This document shows positions 25,179-33,661 of a DNA stretch of 41,869 nucleotides, piece after piece (the stretch's first letter is position 1; each line of letters starts with the position of its first letter). Both the position numbers and the translations under genes were made by a program. Source of the DNA: Acidimicrobiaceae bacterium (GTDB lineage Bacteria > Actinomycetota > Acidimicrobiia > Acidimicrobiales > Aldehydirespiratoraceae); contig JAPPMP010000039.1 in assembly GCA_028819005.1 (NCBI GenBank), positions 21,173-63,041 of the forward strand. Direction: 5' to 3'. Below the pieces are notes generated by a model, which saw nothing but the letters and a program-made list of their open reading frames with translations, was not told where the DNA came from and did not search any database.

Positions 25179-26756
25179 CTCGGATTTCAGGACTTTTCCC
25201 ATGGAGTTGCGGGGAAGACAGTCAAGCACCGAGATGTGATCCGGGATCTTGTAGCGCGCCAAGCGATCAGCGAGGAACGCACGCAGCGCCGCTGGGTCGG
25301 GCTCAGCGGTTGCTGTCACGATCGCCGCGGCTACCCGTTCACCGAGCCGTTCATCGTCGATGCCGTAGACCGCTGCTTCGAGCACCTCGGGGTGATCGAG
25401 CAAGGCCTGTTCAACGTCGAAGGGAGACACGTTGGCGCCGCCCCGAAGGATCAACTCGGAGCGGCGGTCGGTCACCGTCAGGCGCTTGTTGCTGTCGAGC
25501 ATGCCGATATCGCCGGTGTGCAGGAGGTTGCCGCGGAGCAGTTCGCGGGTCGCGTCGGGGCGCCGCCAATAGCCCAGTGTCGGCGTCCAACAGTGCGCCC
25601 ACGGACCCGCAGTTGTGTGACGCAGACAGATCTCGCCGGATCGGCCCGCCGGCAGTTCGGCGTCGTCTTCGTCGACGATCACCACTTCGGCGAGTTCCAA
25701 TGCGTAACCCGTGGCAGAGTCGTCGATCGCTTCGCTGATCGATTCGCGCACGATGCCGGTGGGCGCCTCAGAGAGGCCGTAGCCCATCAGCGCACGGATA
25801 TCGAACTTCTCGGCGAAAGCGCGGCGGGTGTCGGCCGGAGTCGCTGCACCGCCGACGAGGATCGACTCGAGCGACGCCAGATCTTTTGGATCGACGCCCT
25901 TGTGATGCACAAGATCATGGAGTTGTGTCGGAACGAGCGTGGTTCTCGTGAGCCGGTGGCGTGCCACCTCAGCACAGAACCCTTCGGGATCGCCACGGTG
26001 CAGGACGACGCCGGTGGTTCCCCGAGTCCAGGCTGAGATCACTCCGAGGATCAACATGTTGAGAATCGTGTGTGCCAGCGGCGTGCCCTGACGATCGGCC
26101 GGCTTGGGCGGATGGGTGCTCAGGGTTATGAGGCCGGGCCACAGCAGATTGTGTTGACTGTGGACCGCGCCTTTGGGTGTGCCGGTAGTGCCCGACGTGT
26201 AGGCGATCGCGGCGGGCGCATGGGGGTCGATGTCCGGCTGCGGAGCGCTCGCTGGGTCCGCTGTTGAGACCGCGGCGTTGTATTCGGACTCGCTGATCAC
26301 TGTCCCGTGAAACGATGTGCTTCGCGCTGCGGCGGTTGCATCGTCAGAGGTGATCCACAGACGCGCCTGTGAGTCGTCGAGAAGGTGGGATTTCTCCGGG
26401 GGAGCGAGGTTCATGTTGATCCCGAGCCAGACAGCAGCGAGGCGTTGGGTTGCGAGGAACCCGATCGGCACTTCGGCGCAGTTCGGAAGCGACCACGCGA
26501 CCCTGTCACCGGGGTACACGCCCAGCGATGCCAGAGCCGCCGCGGCCTGCTCCACGCTGCGGTCCAGATCCGTGAAGGTCCACTGGCGATCATTGTCGAT
26601 CAGGGCGATCCGCTCGGGAAAGTGCCGGAGCGGCTCATTGAAGAGGTCGGTGAAAGTGGACGGCCCGATGGGAAACGGAACCGGAGAGCGGCGCGCGACG
26701 AGACCAGTTGTCTCGTCCACGTCGACTTCAGCGTTGATCCCAGCTTCGACCTCCAC
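25146..26756 (-). CDS. class I AMP-dependent acyl-CoA ligase
   Basis: A 536-residue ANL-superfamily enzyme forming acyl-AMP then acyl-CoA. It has the phosphate loop IAYTSGTTGTPKGAVHS, the aromatic-site MGYGLSEAPTG, LLHTGDIGML, the hinge RSELILRGGANVSPFDVE and the C-terminal catalytic Lys in RNSMGKVLKSEL. GTG start at 26756. It follows the enoyl-CoA hydratase gene by only 6 bp, so the pair probably activates and processes one carboxylic acid. Medium-chain fatty or aromatic acids are typical for such ligases, but the substrate cannot be read from the sequence. Confidence 0.9.
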   Translation of the reverse strand: MEVEAGINAEVDVDETTGLVARRSPVPFPIGPSTFTDLFNEPLRHFPERIALIDNDRQWTFTDLDRSVEQAAAALASLGVYPGDRVAWSLPNCAEVPIGFLATQRLAAVWLGINMNLAPPEKSHLLDDSQARLWITSDDATAAARSTSFHGTVISESEYNAAVSTADPASAPQPDIDPHAPAAIAYTSGTTGTPKGAVHSQHNLLWPGLITLSTHPPKPADRQGTPLAHTILNMLILGVISAWTRGTTGVVLHRGDPEGFCAEVARHRLTRTTLVPTQLHDLVHHKGVDPKDLASLESILVGGAATPADTRRAFAEKFDIRALMGYGLSEAPTGIVRESISEAIDDSATGYALELAEVVIVDEDDAELPAGRSGEICLRHTTAGPWAHCWTPTLGYWRRPDATRELLRGNLLHTGDIGMLDSNKRLTVTDRRSELILRGGANVSPFDVEQALLDHPEVLEAAVYGIDDERLGERVAAAIVTATAEPDPAALRAFLADRLARYKIPDHISVLDCLPRNSMGKVLKSELPTPAYPLAD

Positions 26757-26762
26757 GCCGGC

Positions 26763-27533
26763 TCAATCCTTGGAGCTGATCTTCTTTTGAAGGCTTTCCA
26801 CCAGGTCCCGGAAAGCCGGCTCGCCCATTGACCAGAGTTGCGGGTGAAGTTCGTGTTCGACGGATTGGGCAGACTCGCTGATCGTGTCGAGCGTCAGGAT
26901 CGTCGCCTTGGTCCGAGCCGTGAGATCTTTGGGCTGTGCAGCCGCTCGCTCCGCGAGTGTCAGGCACTCTTCGAGCAGTTCCTCGTCGTCGGCGACCTTC
27001 CAGACGAGTCCCAGGTCGAGCGCCTGTTCGCTGCGTATGACCTCACCGAACAGGACCATCGCCATAGCGGTCTGGCGGCTGGTTATGGACCGCAGGCGCC
27101 AGGTGTGGCCTCCGCCGGGATGCAGCCCGATCTGCAGGAACCTGGAGTCGAAACGAGCCTTTCGGCGTGCAGCCACGACGATGTCGCAGGCCAGAACCAT
27201 GTTGAGTCCGGCCCCGACGGCGGCGCCGTTGACCGCGGCGATGGTCGGCAGCGGGCAATGTGCGATACGCAAGAACCCCTCGTAGATGCGCCGCATGCCA
27301 TCTGGCCCCTGGTCGGCGAGCAGATCGTCGAGGTCCGCGCCTGCACAGAAGGCCGGCGGGGCGCCGGTCACCACGACAGCGCCTATGCCGTCGTCGGTCT
27401 CCCATTCGTCGAGGGCCGCGCTGATCTCATCGTTCATGGCCAAGGTGACGGCGTTGCGTTTTTCGGGATCGTTGAGCTTCAGCACGGCGACCCGGTCGTG
27501 AATCTCGGTGGTGGCTAACGGCATGGCGCCCAT
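26763..27533 (-). CDS. enoyl-CoA hydratase/isomerase (crotonase family)
   Basis: Crotonase-fold enzyme acting on acyl-CoA. VAVLKLNDPEKRNAVTLAM opens the fold, AFCAGADLDDL and AAVNGAAVGAGLNMVLACDI form the oxyanion hole, and PGGGHTWRL lies in the active-site helix. About 256 residues from ATG 27533 (ATG 27524 also in frame); longer readings reach into the promoter region and lack homology. First gene of a two-gene operon with the acyl-CoA ligase; divergent from the MFS gene across a 108-bp gap. Confidence 0.9.
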   Translation of the reverse strand: MGAMPLATTEIHDRVAVLKLNDPEKRNAVTLAMNDEISAALDEWETDDGIGAVVVTGAPPAFCAGADLDDLLADQGPDGMRRIYEGFLRIAHCPLPTIAAVNGAAVGAGLNMVLACDIVVAARRKARFDSRFLQIGLHPGGGHTWRLRSITSRQTAMAMVLFGEVIRSEQALDLGLVWKVADDEELLEECLTLAERAAAQPKDLTARTKATILTLDTISESAQSVEHELHPQLWSMGEPAFRDLVESLQKKISSKD

Positions 27534-27641
27534 TCTGGCAGGCCGCCGACCAGTCCACTCGTCGGTCCACGATCGGGTTGCCGGTCCTTGATCCGGCGGG
27601 CCGGTTCCACGATTGAGAACTGGGATCCGTAGCCTTGTCGG

Positions 27642-28961
27642 ATGGACCAGGTTGCCGACACGGGAGCAGGCGCCTTCGCAGCTCTTCGTTATCGCAACTA
27701 TCGCCTGATGTGGATCTCGGCGATCATCTCCAGTTCCGGGCGTTGGTTTCAGGTCTTGGCGATCCCGCTCATCGTCTATGACCTCAGCGGCCAGAGCGCT
27801 GCGTGGGTCGGGTTGGCTGGGTTCACCCAACTGCTGCCGGTTGCAGTGCTCTGCCCGTTGGCCGGTGCTGTTGCGGACCGTTATCCCCGCCGGACGATTC
27901 TGATTGTCACCCAGTCGACGCAGACCGTCGTGGCCGCTGTGTTCGTATCGATGTGGTTCGGCGGTGTCCGATCACCGGGCGCCTACGTTGCCGTGTCGGT
28001 CCTGGCGGGGACGGCCGGCGGTTTGAACCTCCCGGCTTGGCAGGCGTTCGTCAGCGAACTCGTGCCGCGCGACACGCTGATGTCGGCTGTCACCCTCAAC
28101 AGCGCTCAGTTCAACATGGCCCGCATGCTGGGTCCGTCGATAGCCGGTGTCGTGATCGCGCAGTGGGGGCCGGGCTGGGCGTTCGCGATCAACGCCGTGT
28201 CGTACTTCGCGGTGATCGCGGCTCTTGCGTCGCTGCGGTTGCCGCGGCTTCAAGTCGAAGCTAAGGGACGCTTGCGGCCGCTGAGCGAGTTCGGCGAGGC
28301 TGTCGCCTACGCGCGGACCAAGGCCGGAATCTCCACGGCAGTCTTCGTGGCTGCTGTGATCGGGTTCTTCGGAATCACAGCACAGCAGATGTCGATCATT
28401 GTCGCCGAGGACGTCTTCGGCCAGGGTGAGAGAGGGTTCGGCTGGATGCTCACGGCCTCGGGGGTCGGCGCCCTCGTCGGCTCACCGATGGTCGCCGAGG
28501 CGGCGCGCCGGTTGGATCGCTCGCGGATCCAACAAGCAGCGCTGCTGTTGTACGGCAGCGGCGTCTGTGTGGTGGCGGCAACCCCGTGGTTCACAGTGGC
28601 ACTGGCTGGCATGTTCGCCGCGGGCATGGCCCACATTGCTTCGGCTTCGACGCTCAACACGGCGATTCAGTTGCAGGTTGACGAGCGGCTGAGGGCGCGG
28701 GTGCTGTCGGTGTACTTGACGGTGTTGTTGCTGTCGAGTCCGCTGGGGCAACTCTTCATGGGGCAGGCTATCGAAGTGTTCGGCGTCCGAGAGACCTTCT
28801 TGGCGTTCGGCCTGTTGTTCTTTGCCCTCGCGATCCTGCTTGCGTCGACCCAACGGCTTCGAGCCCTCGACTCGGGCAGCGGGACCTACCAGCCCTCCGC
28901 GGTGGCCGAGGCCCACCCGAGCACACCGGCCCCACCGGTTAGCTCGGCCCGACCGCGTTAG
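27642..28961 (+). CDS. MFS transporter (MFS_3/EntS-like exporter)
   Basis: A 439-residue major facilitator with about 12 hydrophobic helices. FAALRYRNYRLMWISAIISS at the N-terminus, the loop 2-3 motif GAVADRYPRRTIL, and the family-typical GGLNLPAWQAFVSELVPRDTLMSAVTLNSAQFNMARMLGP place it in the exporter group with EntS. The C-terminal 30 residues are a Pro/Ala-rich cytoplasmic tail. The substrate is unknown. Its ATG is at 27642; the gene stands alone, convergent with the sugar dehydrogenase gene. Confidence 0.9.
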   Translation: MDQVADTGAGAFAALRYRNYRLMWISAIISSSGRWFQVLAIPLIVYDLSGQSAAWVGLAGFTQLLPVAVLCPLAGAVADRYPRRTILIVTQSTQTVVAAVFVSMWFGGVRSPGAYVAVSVLAGTAGGLNLPAWQAFVSELVPRDTLMSAVTLNSAQFNMARMLGPSIAGVVIAQWGPGWAFAINAVSYFAVIAALASLRLPRLQVEAKGRLRPLSEFGEAVAYARTKAGISTAVFVAAVIGFFGITAQQMSIIVAEDVFGQGERGFGWMLTASGVGALVGSPMVAEAARRLDRSRIQQAALLLYGSGVCVVAATPWFTVALAGMFAAGMAHIASASTLNTAIQLQVDERLRARVLSVYLTVLLLSSPLGQLFMGQAIEVFGVRETFLAFGLLFFALAILLASTQRLRALDSGSGTYQPSAVAEAHPSTPAPPVSSARPR

Positions 28962-28988
28962 CTCGGCCCCACGGCGCTAGTCCTCGGC

Positions 28989-30326
28989 TCAGCTTGCGAC
29001 AACGCGGGACACGGGACCTTCGAGCGAAAGGGTGTAGAGCTCGCCGTCGGCATCCTGGCCGAAAGAGGCGAGCGAGCCGCCGGGCACCGCAACTCCGAAG
29101 TCCCGAAACACCACTTGACCCGATGAGATCTGCACTGCCCAGAGCCGCGAGGTGCAGTAGTCGCCGAACAGGTATGAGCCGGTCAGCTCGGGGACCAGCG
29201 AACCCCGGTAGACGTAGCCTCCGGTCACGCTGCATCCGTCGTCGCGGCCGTACTCCCATACCGGGTCGACATTGCCGGGGGGCTTGTCACCGGTGAACTC
29301 GTGCAGACCCTCCCGCAGACGCCAGCCGAGGTTGGCCCCGACGCCGCCGCCGTTGGCAGCCAGCAGGGCCGTCACCTCTTCATAGAGGTCCTGTCCGACG
29401 TCCGCGATCCAAAGGTCGCCCGTGCCTGTGTCGAAAGAGAAGCGCCAAGGGTTGCGCACTCCGGTCAGGAATATCTCCGGTGATCCGATCGGGACGCGGT
29501 CGGCGGTGCCCGGGTCGGCGACAAAGGGGTTGTCGGCGGGGATGAGGTAGGGTGCCGCCGCTGTCGGCGTCGGCTCGATCCGCAGAATCGACCCCAGCCA
29601 GGTAGCGGAGTTCTGACCATGGTCGAACGGATCATTCGCGGCCCCGCCGTCGCCGAGGGCAATGTAGAGGTAGCCGTCCGGGCCGATCGCCAGCGCACCC
29701 CCGTTGTGATTTCTGTACGGCTGGGACTGGCTCAGGATTGTTCGGCGTTCACCGCTCAGAGCGGCGCCCTCCCGCTTGAAGGCCTCAACTTGGGTGTCGC
29801 CGTTCCGGTCGGTGAAATTGGCATACAGCCAGTCATCGCTCACCGCGATGCCGAGCAGGCCCTGCTCACCTCTGGCGATGGTCTCTGCGGAGATGTCCAA
29901 GATCGTCTCGTCCACCTCGCCTTTTGCCAGGTCGACCCGCAGCACTCGACCGCCCCGTTCGGCGATCCAGACCATCGGGTCGCCGGGCGCGGCGGTCATG
30001 TCGATCGGCTCATCGAGGATCATTATCTGTTCAACGGCAATATTGGCGTTCAGCACGTTTCCCTCAGAGCGAGAAGCCTGCGCCGAGTCGTCGGTTCGCC
30101 CGTCTCCGCCGTTTGGCAGCGGGCTGCCGGGTTGCGCAGAGTCGTTGGTTTGCGTCTGGTTGTCGGCTGAAGCGTCTGTCGGCAGCTCCTCGACCGGAAC
30201 TGTCGTGACCACCGGCACAGTCGGCCGCGGCTCGGCCAACTCGTCGTCCGTTGCACAGGCCCCGACCACTAGGAGTCCGCCGGCAGCAACCGCCGACAGG
30301 CGTCTGATCAAGCGCGTTGTGAACAT
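28989..30326 (-). CDS. lipoprotein PQQ-type sugar (glucose/sorbosone) dehydrogenase
   Basis: Exported beta-propeller of the soluble glucose dehydrogenase/HHIP family. It has an Arg-rich n-region, hydrophobic core and lipobox VVGAC with Cys 24, then a Thr/Asn/Ser-rich linker (about 30-92). The propeller has RGEQGLLGIAV, SQPYRNHNGGALAIGPDGYLYIALGDGG with the catalytic-type His, FLTGVRNPWRFSFD, and SYLFGDYCTSRLWAV near the end. Such enzymes oxidise aldose sugars using PQQ, though many actinobacterial members are untested. ATG start at 30326. Confidence 0.88.
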   Translation of the reverse strand: MFTTRLIRRLSAVAAGGLLVVGACATDDELAEPRPTVPVVTTVPVEELPTDASADNQTQTNDSAQPGSPLPNGGDGRTDDSAQASRSEGNVLNANIAVEQIMILDEPIDMTAAPGDPMVWIAERGGRVLRVDLAKGEVDETILDISAETIARGEQGLLGIAVSDDWLYANFTDRNGDTQVEAFKREGAALSGERRTILSQSQPYRNHNGGALAIGPDGYLYIALGDGGAANDPFDHGQNSATWLGSILRIEPTPTAAAPYLIPADNPFVADPGTADRVPIGSPEIFLTGVRNPWRFSFDTGTGDLWIADVGQDLYEEVTALLAANGGGVGANLGWRLREGLHEFTGDKPPGNVDPVWEYGRDDGCSVTGGYVYRGSLVPELTGSYLFGDYCTSRLWAVQISSGQVVFRDFGVAVPGGSLASFGQDADGELYTLSLEGPVSRVVAS

Positions 30327-30365
30327 AGCTTGCGAGTCCGGGGTCGACAGCCGGGGTCGTGTTGT

Positions 30366-31502
30366 TCAGGGACTGTCGACATTGTCGAGATATTCCGGGT
30401 TGTTGCGGAGCCAATCCCGGGTGGGTTGGTGAGCGAAATCGATCCGTCCTCGTCCGGTGGGGAATACAAGTCCGGCTGATATGAGTCGCTTGCGATAGAC
30501 GCTGGTGTATTGGAGATCAACTTCGAGTCGGTTCGCGATTTCCGCCACCTTCGATTCGCCGTCATCAACGGCCATTGCCAGCAGGAACTTTCGGTCCACA
30601 TCAGAAAGGTCCTGCCAAATGGGCGCAAGGACGAGTCTGCCTATCCTGCGTTCAGCCTCGTGAATGCCGGTGACGACATCTGTTGCGGTGATACCCGTCG
30701 TCGGATTTGTTGCAGCCTTCCACGAATGAAACCCTACGAGTTGCACCATGAAGGCGTAGCCCCTGGTCGTTCGCACGGCGTTTTCAAGTGCAGTCGGGTC
30801 GATTGAGGCACCGCGTTGGCGGATTGGCTCGATTAGGGCTGTGCGGGTCGCTTGTGGATCAAGGCGGTCAATATCATGGCGTGCGCATCGCTGAAGAAAA
30901 GTTGCCTTCGCGCCCGAGAGCAGGGTCGATTCGATAGCGGGAATACCCGCGCCGACGAACGCGACAGGTTTCGGCCTGGTTCGGGCGGCGAGCTGCAGTA
31001 CCGAGCCGAACTCGCGAATCTCGTCGAGATCTCCGCTATGGAGTTCGTCGATGGTGATCAGCAGGCCGGTACGACGTTCAAGAAGCAGTTCACCGAGTTC
31101 GCTCAACACTTCTCGAAGACTGCTTGGAAACTCTGGGATCGGCGCCGGCTCGAGATCTATGCCGATTCCAACTGCGTTCAACCCTGTGACCCTTCGTTTC
31201 GGCTCGCCGTTTTGCAACCCTGTGAGCAGAGAACCGGTTGCGCGGGTCAGCCTGTCGATCAGGCCCTTCGGCGAAGCGTTGTCTGACAGCGTCAACCAAC
31301 CGAGGCTTTCGGCCGAGTCCGCGATCGCGTTGAGAGTTACGGTCTTTCCTGAACCTCGGGCGCCGATCAGCAAACTTGTGAAGTCCGGATGACTTGGGCC
31401 GGTCTCCAACGCGTCGCTGATGTCGTCAAGAACCTCGTCGCGGCCCGCGAGTACTGGCGGTGGCACGCCGAAGGTCGGCGAGAAGGGGTTGTCTGTGGCC
31501 AT
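30366..31502 (-). CDS. ORC/Cdc6-like AAA ATPase with C-terminal winged helix
   Basis: A 378-residue P-loop ATPase. PPVLAGRDEVLDDISDALE precedes Walker A LIGARGSGKT (46-54); Walker B is LLITIDELHSGDL; sensor-like VAFVGAGIP follows. A lid and a winged-helix-like domain come last (SDVDRKFLLAMAVDDGESKV, AEIANRLEVDLQYTSVYRKRL). The layout recalls Orc1/Cdc6-like and STAND-type ATPases found in many actinobacteria with no assigned role. I choose ATG 31502 because GGAG lies 7 nt upstream; a TTG at 31508 is in frame. The upstream region carries a perfect AT-rich 18-bp tandem repeat, unlike anything else in the window. Confidence 0.82.
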   Translation of the reverse strand: MATDNPFSPTFGVPPPVLAGRDEVLDDISDALETGPSHPDFTSLLIGARGSGKTVTLNAIADSAESLGWLTLSDNASPKGLIDRLTRATGSLLTGLQNGEPKRRVTGLNAVGIGIDLEPAPIPEFPSSLREVLSELGELLLERRTGLLITIDELHSGDLDEIREFGSVLQLAARTRPKPVAFVGAGIPAIESTLLSGAKATFLQRCARHDIDRLDPQATRTALIEPIRQRGASIDPTALENAVRTTRGYAFMVQLVGFHSWKAATNPTTGITATDVVTGIHEAERRIGRLVLAPIWQDLSDVDRKFLLAMAVDDGESKVAEIANRLEVDLQYTSVYRKRLISAGLVFPTGRGRIDFAHQPTRDWLRNNPEYLDNVDSP

Positions 31503-31530
31503 AGGCAACTCCGAACGGTGAACGGTCGAG

Positions 31531-31566
31531 TTTTATTTCTTTAGAGTATTTTATTTCTTTAGAGTA
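31531..31566. repeat. 18-bp AT-rich perfect tandem duplication, putative operator
   Basis: TTTTATTTCTTTAGAGTA occurs at 31531-31548 and again at 31549-31566 without mismatch. It lies 29 bp upstream of the ATPase ATG, reading leftward, and is strongly AT-rich in GC-rich surroundings. The minus-strand reading contains the -10-like TAAAAT in the junction. It could hold tandem promoter or repressor sites for the ATPase gene. Confidence 0.75.
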
Positions 31567-31629
31567 TTCGAGATGCCAGCGAACAACAACGGATCTGGAG
31601 GCGGGAGTGCGTCGCCCACCTCTTCGCCG

Positions 31630-32577
31630 TTACCAGCCCGAGTCTTCTTTGTCCTCTTCCAAGTGGCGCCTGCCGGTGTCGCAGTCATCGAGAGCTGGGC
31701 ACCAGCGACAGATCGGCCCTGCCACGAGGTTTGGCTCGCGCTCGGAACCCAAGAGTTCGACGATCTTGGTGGCGCCGTCGATGAGGCGAGCCGCGGCTGC
31801 GAAGAGAACATCCCCGGTCACGTCTTCGGGGACGAAACTGCCCCGGTCGAGGTAGTAGGTGGCGATGCGCCTGGGCGGGGTTCCAAGTCGGATTGCCTCG
31901 ATCAGCGCGTAGAAACGCATGTCTTCGAGGTGAAGGGGCGAGAACCCCCCGGTTTTGAGGTCGATCAGAACCTTGCCTGCCCGGTTTCCCTCGGGGTGGC
32001 CGAGGGTGAGGTCGACCTTGCCGCTGAACACGAAACGGTCGTGAACCTCAAGCCGGAGGCGGCTTTCGGTGACCGGTCGCCATTGGGCCTTCAGCGGGGG
32101 AAAGCACTCTATGAACTTCACGACCCGGTCGTTGCTCTCGGCTCTCAACTCGGCGCGCTCGGCCTCGCCGGCGGTCTGCAGCCAGTCGCCGAGGCTGTCG
32201 TCGCCCTCTGTGAGCCGACTGAGGGCTTCGTCGACCAGCGCCAGCGGTTCAGGCTCGCGGCGCCAGTGGATCGACAGCTCGATCGCCTTGTGAGCGATCG
32301 AACCTCTGGCCAGGGGCACCGACCACTCGAATTGCGCTTCTCTTTCGGCCAGGTATTTCCGCTCGCAACCCATCACCTGTCCCAGAGCGTGTTTGGAGAC
32401 CCAAATGGCGTCGTCGATCTTGGCGGCCTTCTCCAGCAGGGGCTCCAAGCCCTGTTCGACGGCGCTGTTCAGTTCGGTGCGAAGGGTCGGCTCGAACACG
32501 GGCCGATCTGCGCGGCTCGCCCCCAGCATCTCGACGACTTCTTGTTGCGCCGGGTTCAACTCGACAGGAGTCTCCAT
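31630..32577 (-). CDS. PD-(D/E)XK nuclease family protein, RecB/Cas4-like
   Basis: A 315-residue putative nuclease. The restriction-fold core is visible: RGSIAHKAIE with His 96, FSGKVDL with Asp 189, the DxK pair in VLIDLKTGG (Asp 206, Lys 208), and Tyr 223 in the helix after it. Four Cys (Cys 71, then Cys 290, 293 and 299 in CRWCPALDDC) match the Fe-S cluster seen in Cas4 and AddB/RecB-type nucleases. ATG 32577 is preferred over GTG 32586. No helicase domain is fused. Widespread in actinobacteria as a stand-alone gene; role unproven, presumably DNA end processing. Confidence 0.87.
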   Translation of the reverse strand: METPVELNPAQQEVVEMLGASRADRPVFEPTLRTELNSAVEQGLEPLLEKAAKIDDAIWVSKHALGQVMGCERKYLAEREAQFEWSVPLARGSIAHKAIELSIHWRREPEPLALVDEALSRLTEGDDSLGDWLQTAGEAERAELRAESNDRVVKFIECFPPLKAQWRPVTESRLRLEVHDRFVFSGKVDLTLGHPEGNRAGKVLIDLKTGGFSPLHLEDMRFYALIEAIRLGTPPRRIATYYLDRGSFVPEDVTGDVLFAAAARLIDGATKIVELLGSEREPNLVAGPICRWCPALDDCDTGRRHLEEDKEDSGW

Positions 32578-32640
32578 GCATTGCACTTTGGCACAAGTCG
32601 CACGCTTCGGGTGTCACACCCGCCTGAGAGTATGGGATTC

Positions 32641-32997
32641 ATGGAAGCGACATCGCTGAGGTTTGCGGCAGCGGCACGTGCGTTGGGTCAAGCCGCGAGA
32701 CTGCGCGAACTTGTCGTGCCCTGCTTTCGCTCCCCACCGGGAATCGAGGGCGTCCAACGCACCATCAAGCGCCGCCGCGGCGTGCCTACGGTGGCGGTGC
32801 GCCTTCGGGGACGGCCCTGGCCCGCCGTGGTGTCCGACATGATCGAAGGGATCGTTGTCGGCAACGGCCTCAGCGGCGCGCGAGCCGATCGAATCCGAGC
32901 AGCGCTGTGGTTGGCTGTCGACGGTTCGACCGAAAGAGTCGAACAACAGGCAGCGGCCGATGTTGAAGTCCGACGCGAGCAGCTGGTGGCAATCTGA
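32641..32997 (+). CDS. small conserved-looking hypothetical protein
   Basis: A 118-residue basic protein from ATG 32641, divergent from the nuclease gene by 63 bp. It begins MEATSLRFAAAARALGQAAR and contains RTIKRRRGVPTVAVRLRGRPW and VVSDMIEGIVVGNGL. Codon use is normal for the window. It is soluble by composition, with no motif I can assign. The divergent pairing with a nuclease suggests, but does not show, a shared role. Confidence 0.65.
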   Translation: MEATSLRFAAAARALGQAARLRELVVPCFRSPPGIEGVQRTIKRRRGVPTVAVRLRGRPWPAVVSDMIEGIVVGNGLSGARADRIRAALWLAVDGSTERVEQQAAADVEVRREQLVAI

Positions 32998-33021
32998 CCC
33001 TCGGCGTTACCGTATGGCTAC

Positions 33022-33107
33022 GCCCGGGTGGCGGAATCGGTAGACGCAGGGGGCTTAAACCCCCCGGGAGGGAAACCTCCATGCGGGTTCAACTCCCGCC
33101 CCGGGCA
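33022..33107 (+). tRNA. tRNA-Leu (anticodon TAA)
   Basis: An 86-nt class II tRNA. Acceptor GCCCGGG (33022-33028) pairs with CCCGGGC (33100-33106); discriminator A at 33107. The anticodon loop CTTAAAC gives TAA for Leu. The long variable arm (GGGAGGGAAACCTCC) and T-arm GCGGG-TTCAACT-CCCGC are complete. CCA is not encoded. It lies before the toxin-antitoxin region, a common site for island integration, although no att repeat was found. Confidence 0.95.
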
Positions 33108-33125
33108 CTCATCAGCTTCCCCCTT

Positions 33126-33151
33126 AATCCGGCCAAGAGGCCGAGCGGATT
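33126..33151. other. hairpin after tRNA-Leu
   Basis: AATCCG and CGGATT flank an inner GGCC/GGCC pair, forming a stem-loop about 20 nt after the tRNA. There is no T-run after it, so it is at most a weak intrinsic terminator or processing element. The remaining bases up to 33271 hold nothing I recognise. Confidence 0.45.
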
Positions 33152-33272
33152 GATCCCGAACACGGTTGCCGAACAGCGAGGCCGTGGCCCGAGCGGCCCG
33201 TGAGCGCAGCGAACAAGAGCGGGGAACAACAGGTATCAGCGCAATGACCTTTTCAATCCGCGCACGCTCAAA

Positions 33273-33295
33273 ATATAAGTCAGACTGATATAAGT
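33273..33295 (+). promoter_or_regulatory. promoter/operator of the HigBA-type module
   Basis: ATATAAGT is repeated at 33273-33280 and 33288-33295, centre to centre 15 bp, and an AGT/ACT inverted repeat lies between them. The second copy runs into the toxin GTG, so a leaderless or nearly leaderless message is likely. Such paired sites fit autoregulation by the Xre antitoxin. Confidence 0.4.
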
Positions 33296-33661
33296 GTGGG
33301 ATGTTGAGTACACGGACCAGTTCGACGACTGGTACCAGACCCTCACCGCGGAGGATCAAGACGCAGTGATCGCAAGGGTTGAACTGCTGGAGTTGGCAGG
33401 ACCGGGCCTCGGGCGTCCGGCTGTAGACAACGTCCGCCAATCACGCCATCCGAATATGAAAGAACTGCGGGTGGAACGAGCAATGCGAGTGCTGTTCGCT
33501 TTCGACCCTCGCCGGGCCGCGATCCTTCTGATCGGCGGTGACAAAGTCCTGAGGATCCGAGAAGCGCTAACTGGAATGATTGGTACGACCGCTACACGCC
33601 TATCGCCGACGATCTCTACGACACACATCTCGACGAGCTTCGACAGGAAGGACTCACCTGA
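33294..33661 (+). pseudogene. higB: HigB-type (RelE/ParE superfamily) toxin, frameshifted
   Basis: The first 84 codons match the HigB/Gp49-like toxin family: MWDVEYTDQFDDWYQTL, GPGLGRPAVDNVRQSRHPNM-KELR and VLFAFDPRRAAILLIGGDK. After GGDK at 33540-33545 the frame loses homology. In the frame reached by adding one A to the AAA at 33543-33545, the reading becomes NWNDWYDRYTPIADDLYD then THLDELRQEGLT and a TGA at 33659-33661, exactly the family's C-terminus. That restored stop overlaps the antitoxin ATG by one base. The toxin is therefore either inactivated by a single-base deletion or a sequencing error lies here. It starts with GTG 33294. Confidence 0.85.

Noticed and set aside
31573..32640. 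Plus-strand extension of the 118-residue gene back over the nuclease gene
   Set aside because: The nuclease on the minus strand has conserved motifs and Cys ligands; the extension is a shadow, and ATG 32641 is a good start.
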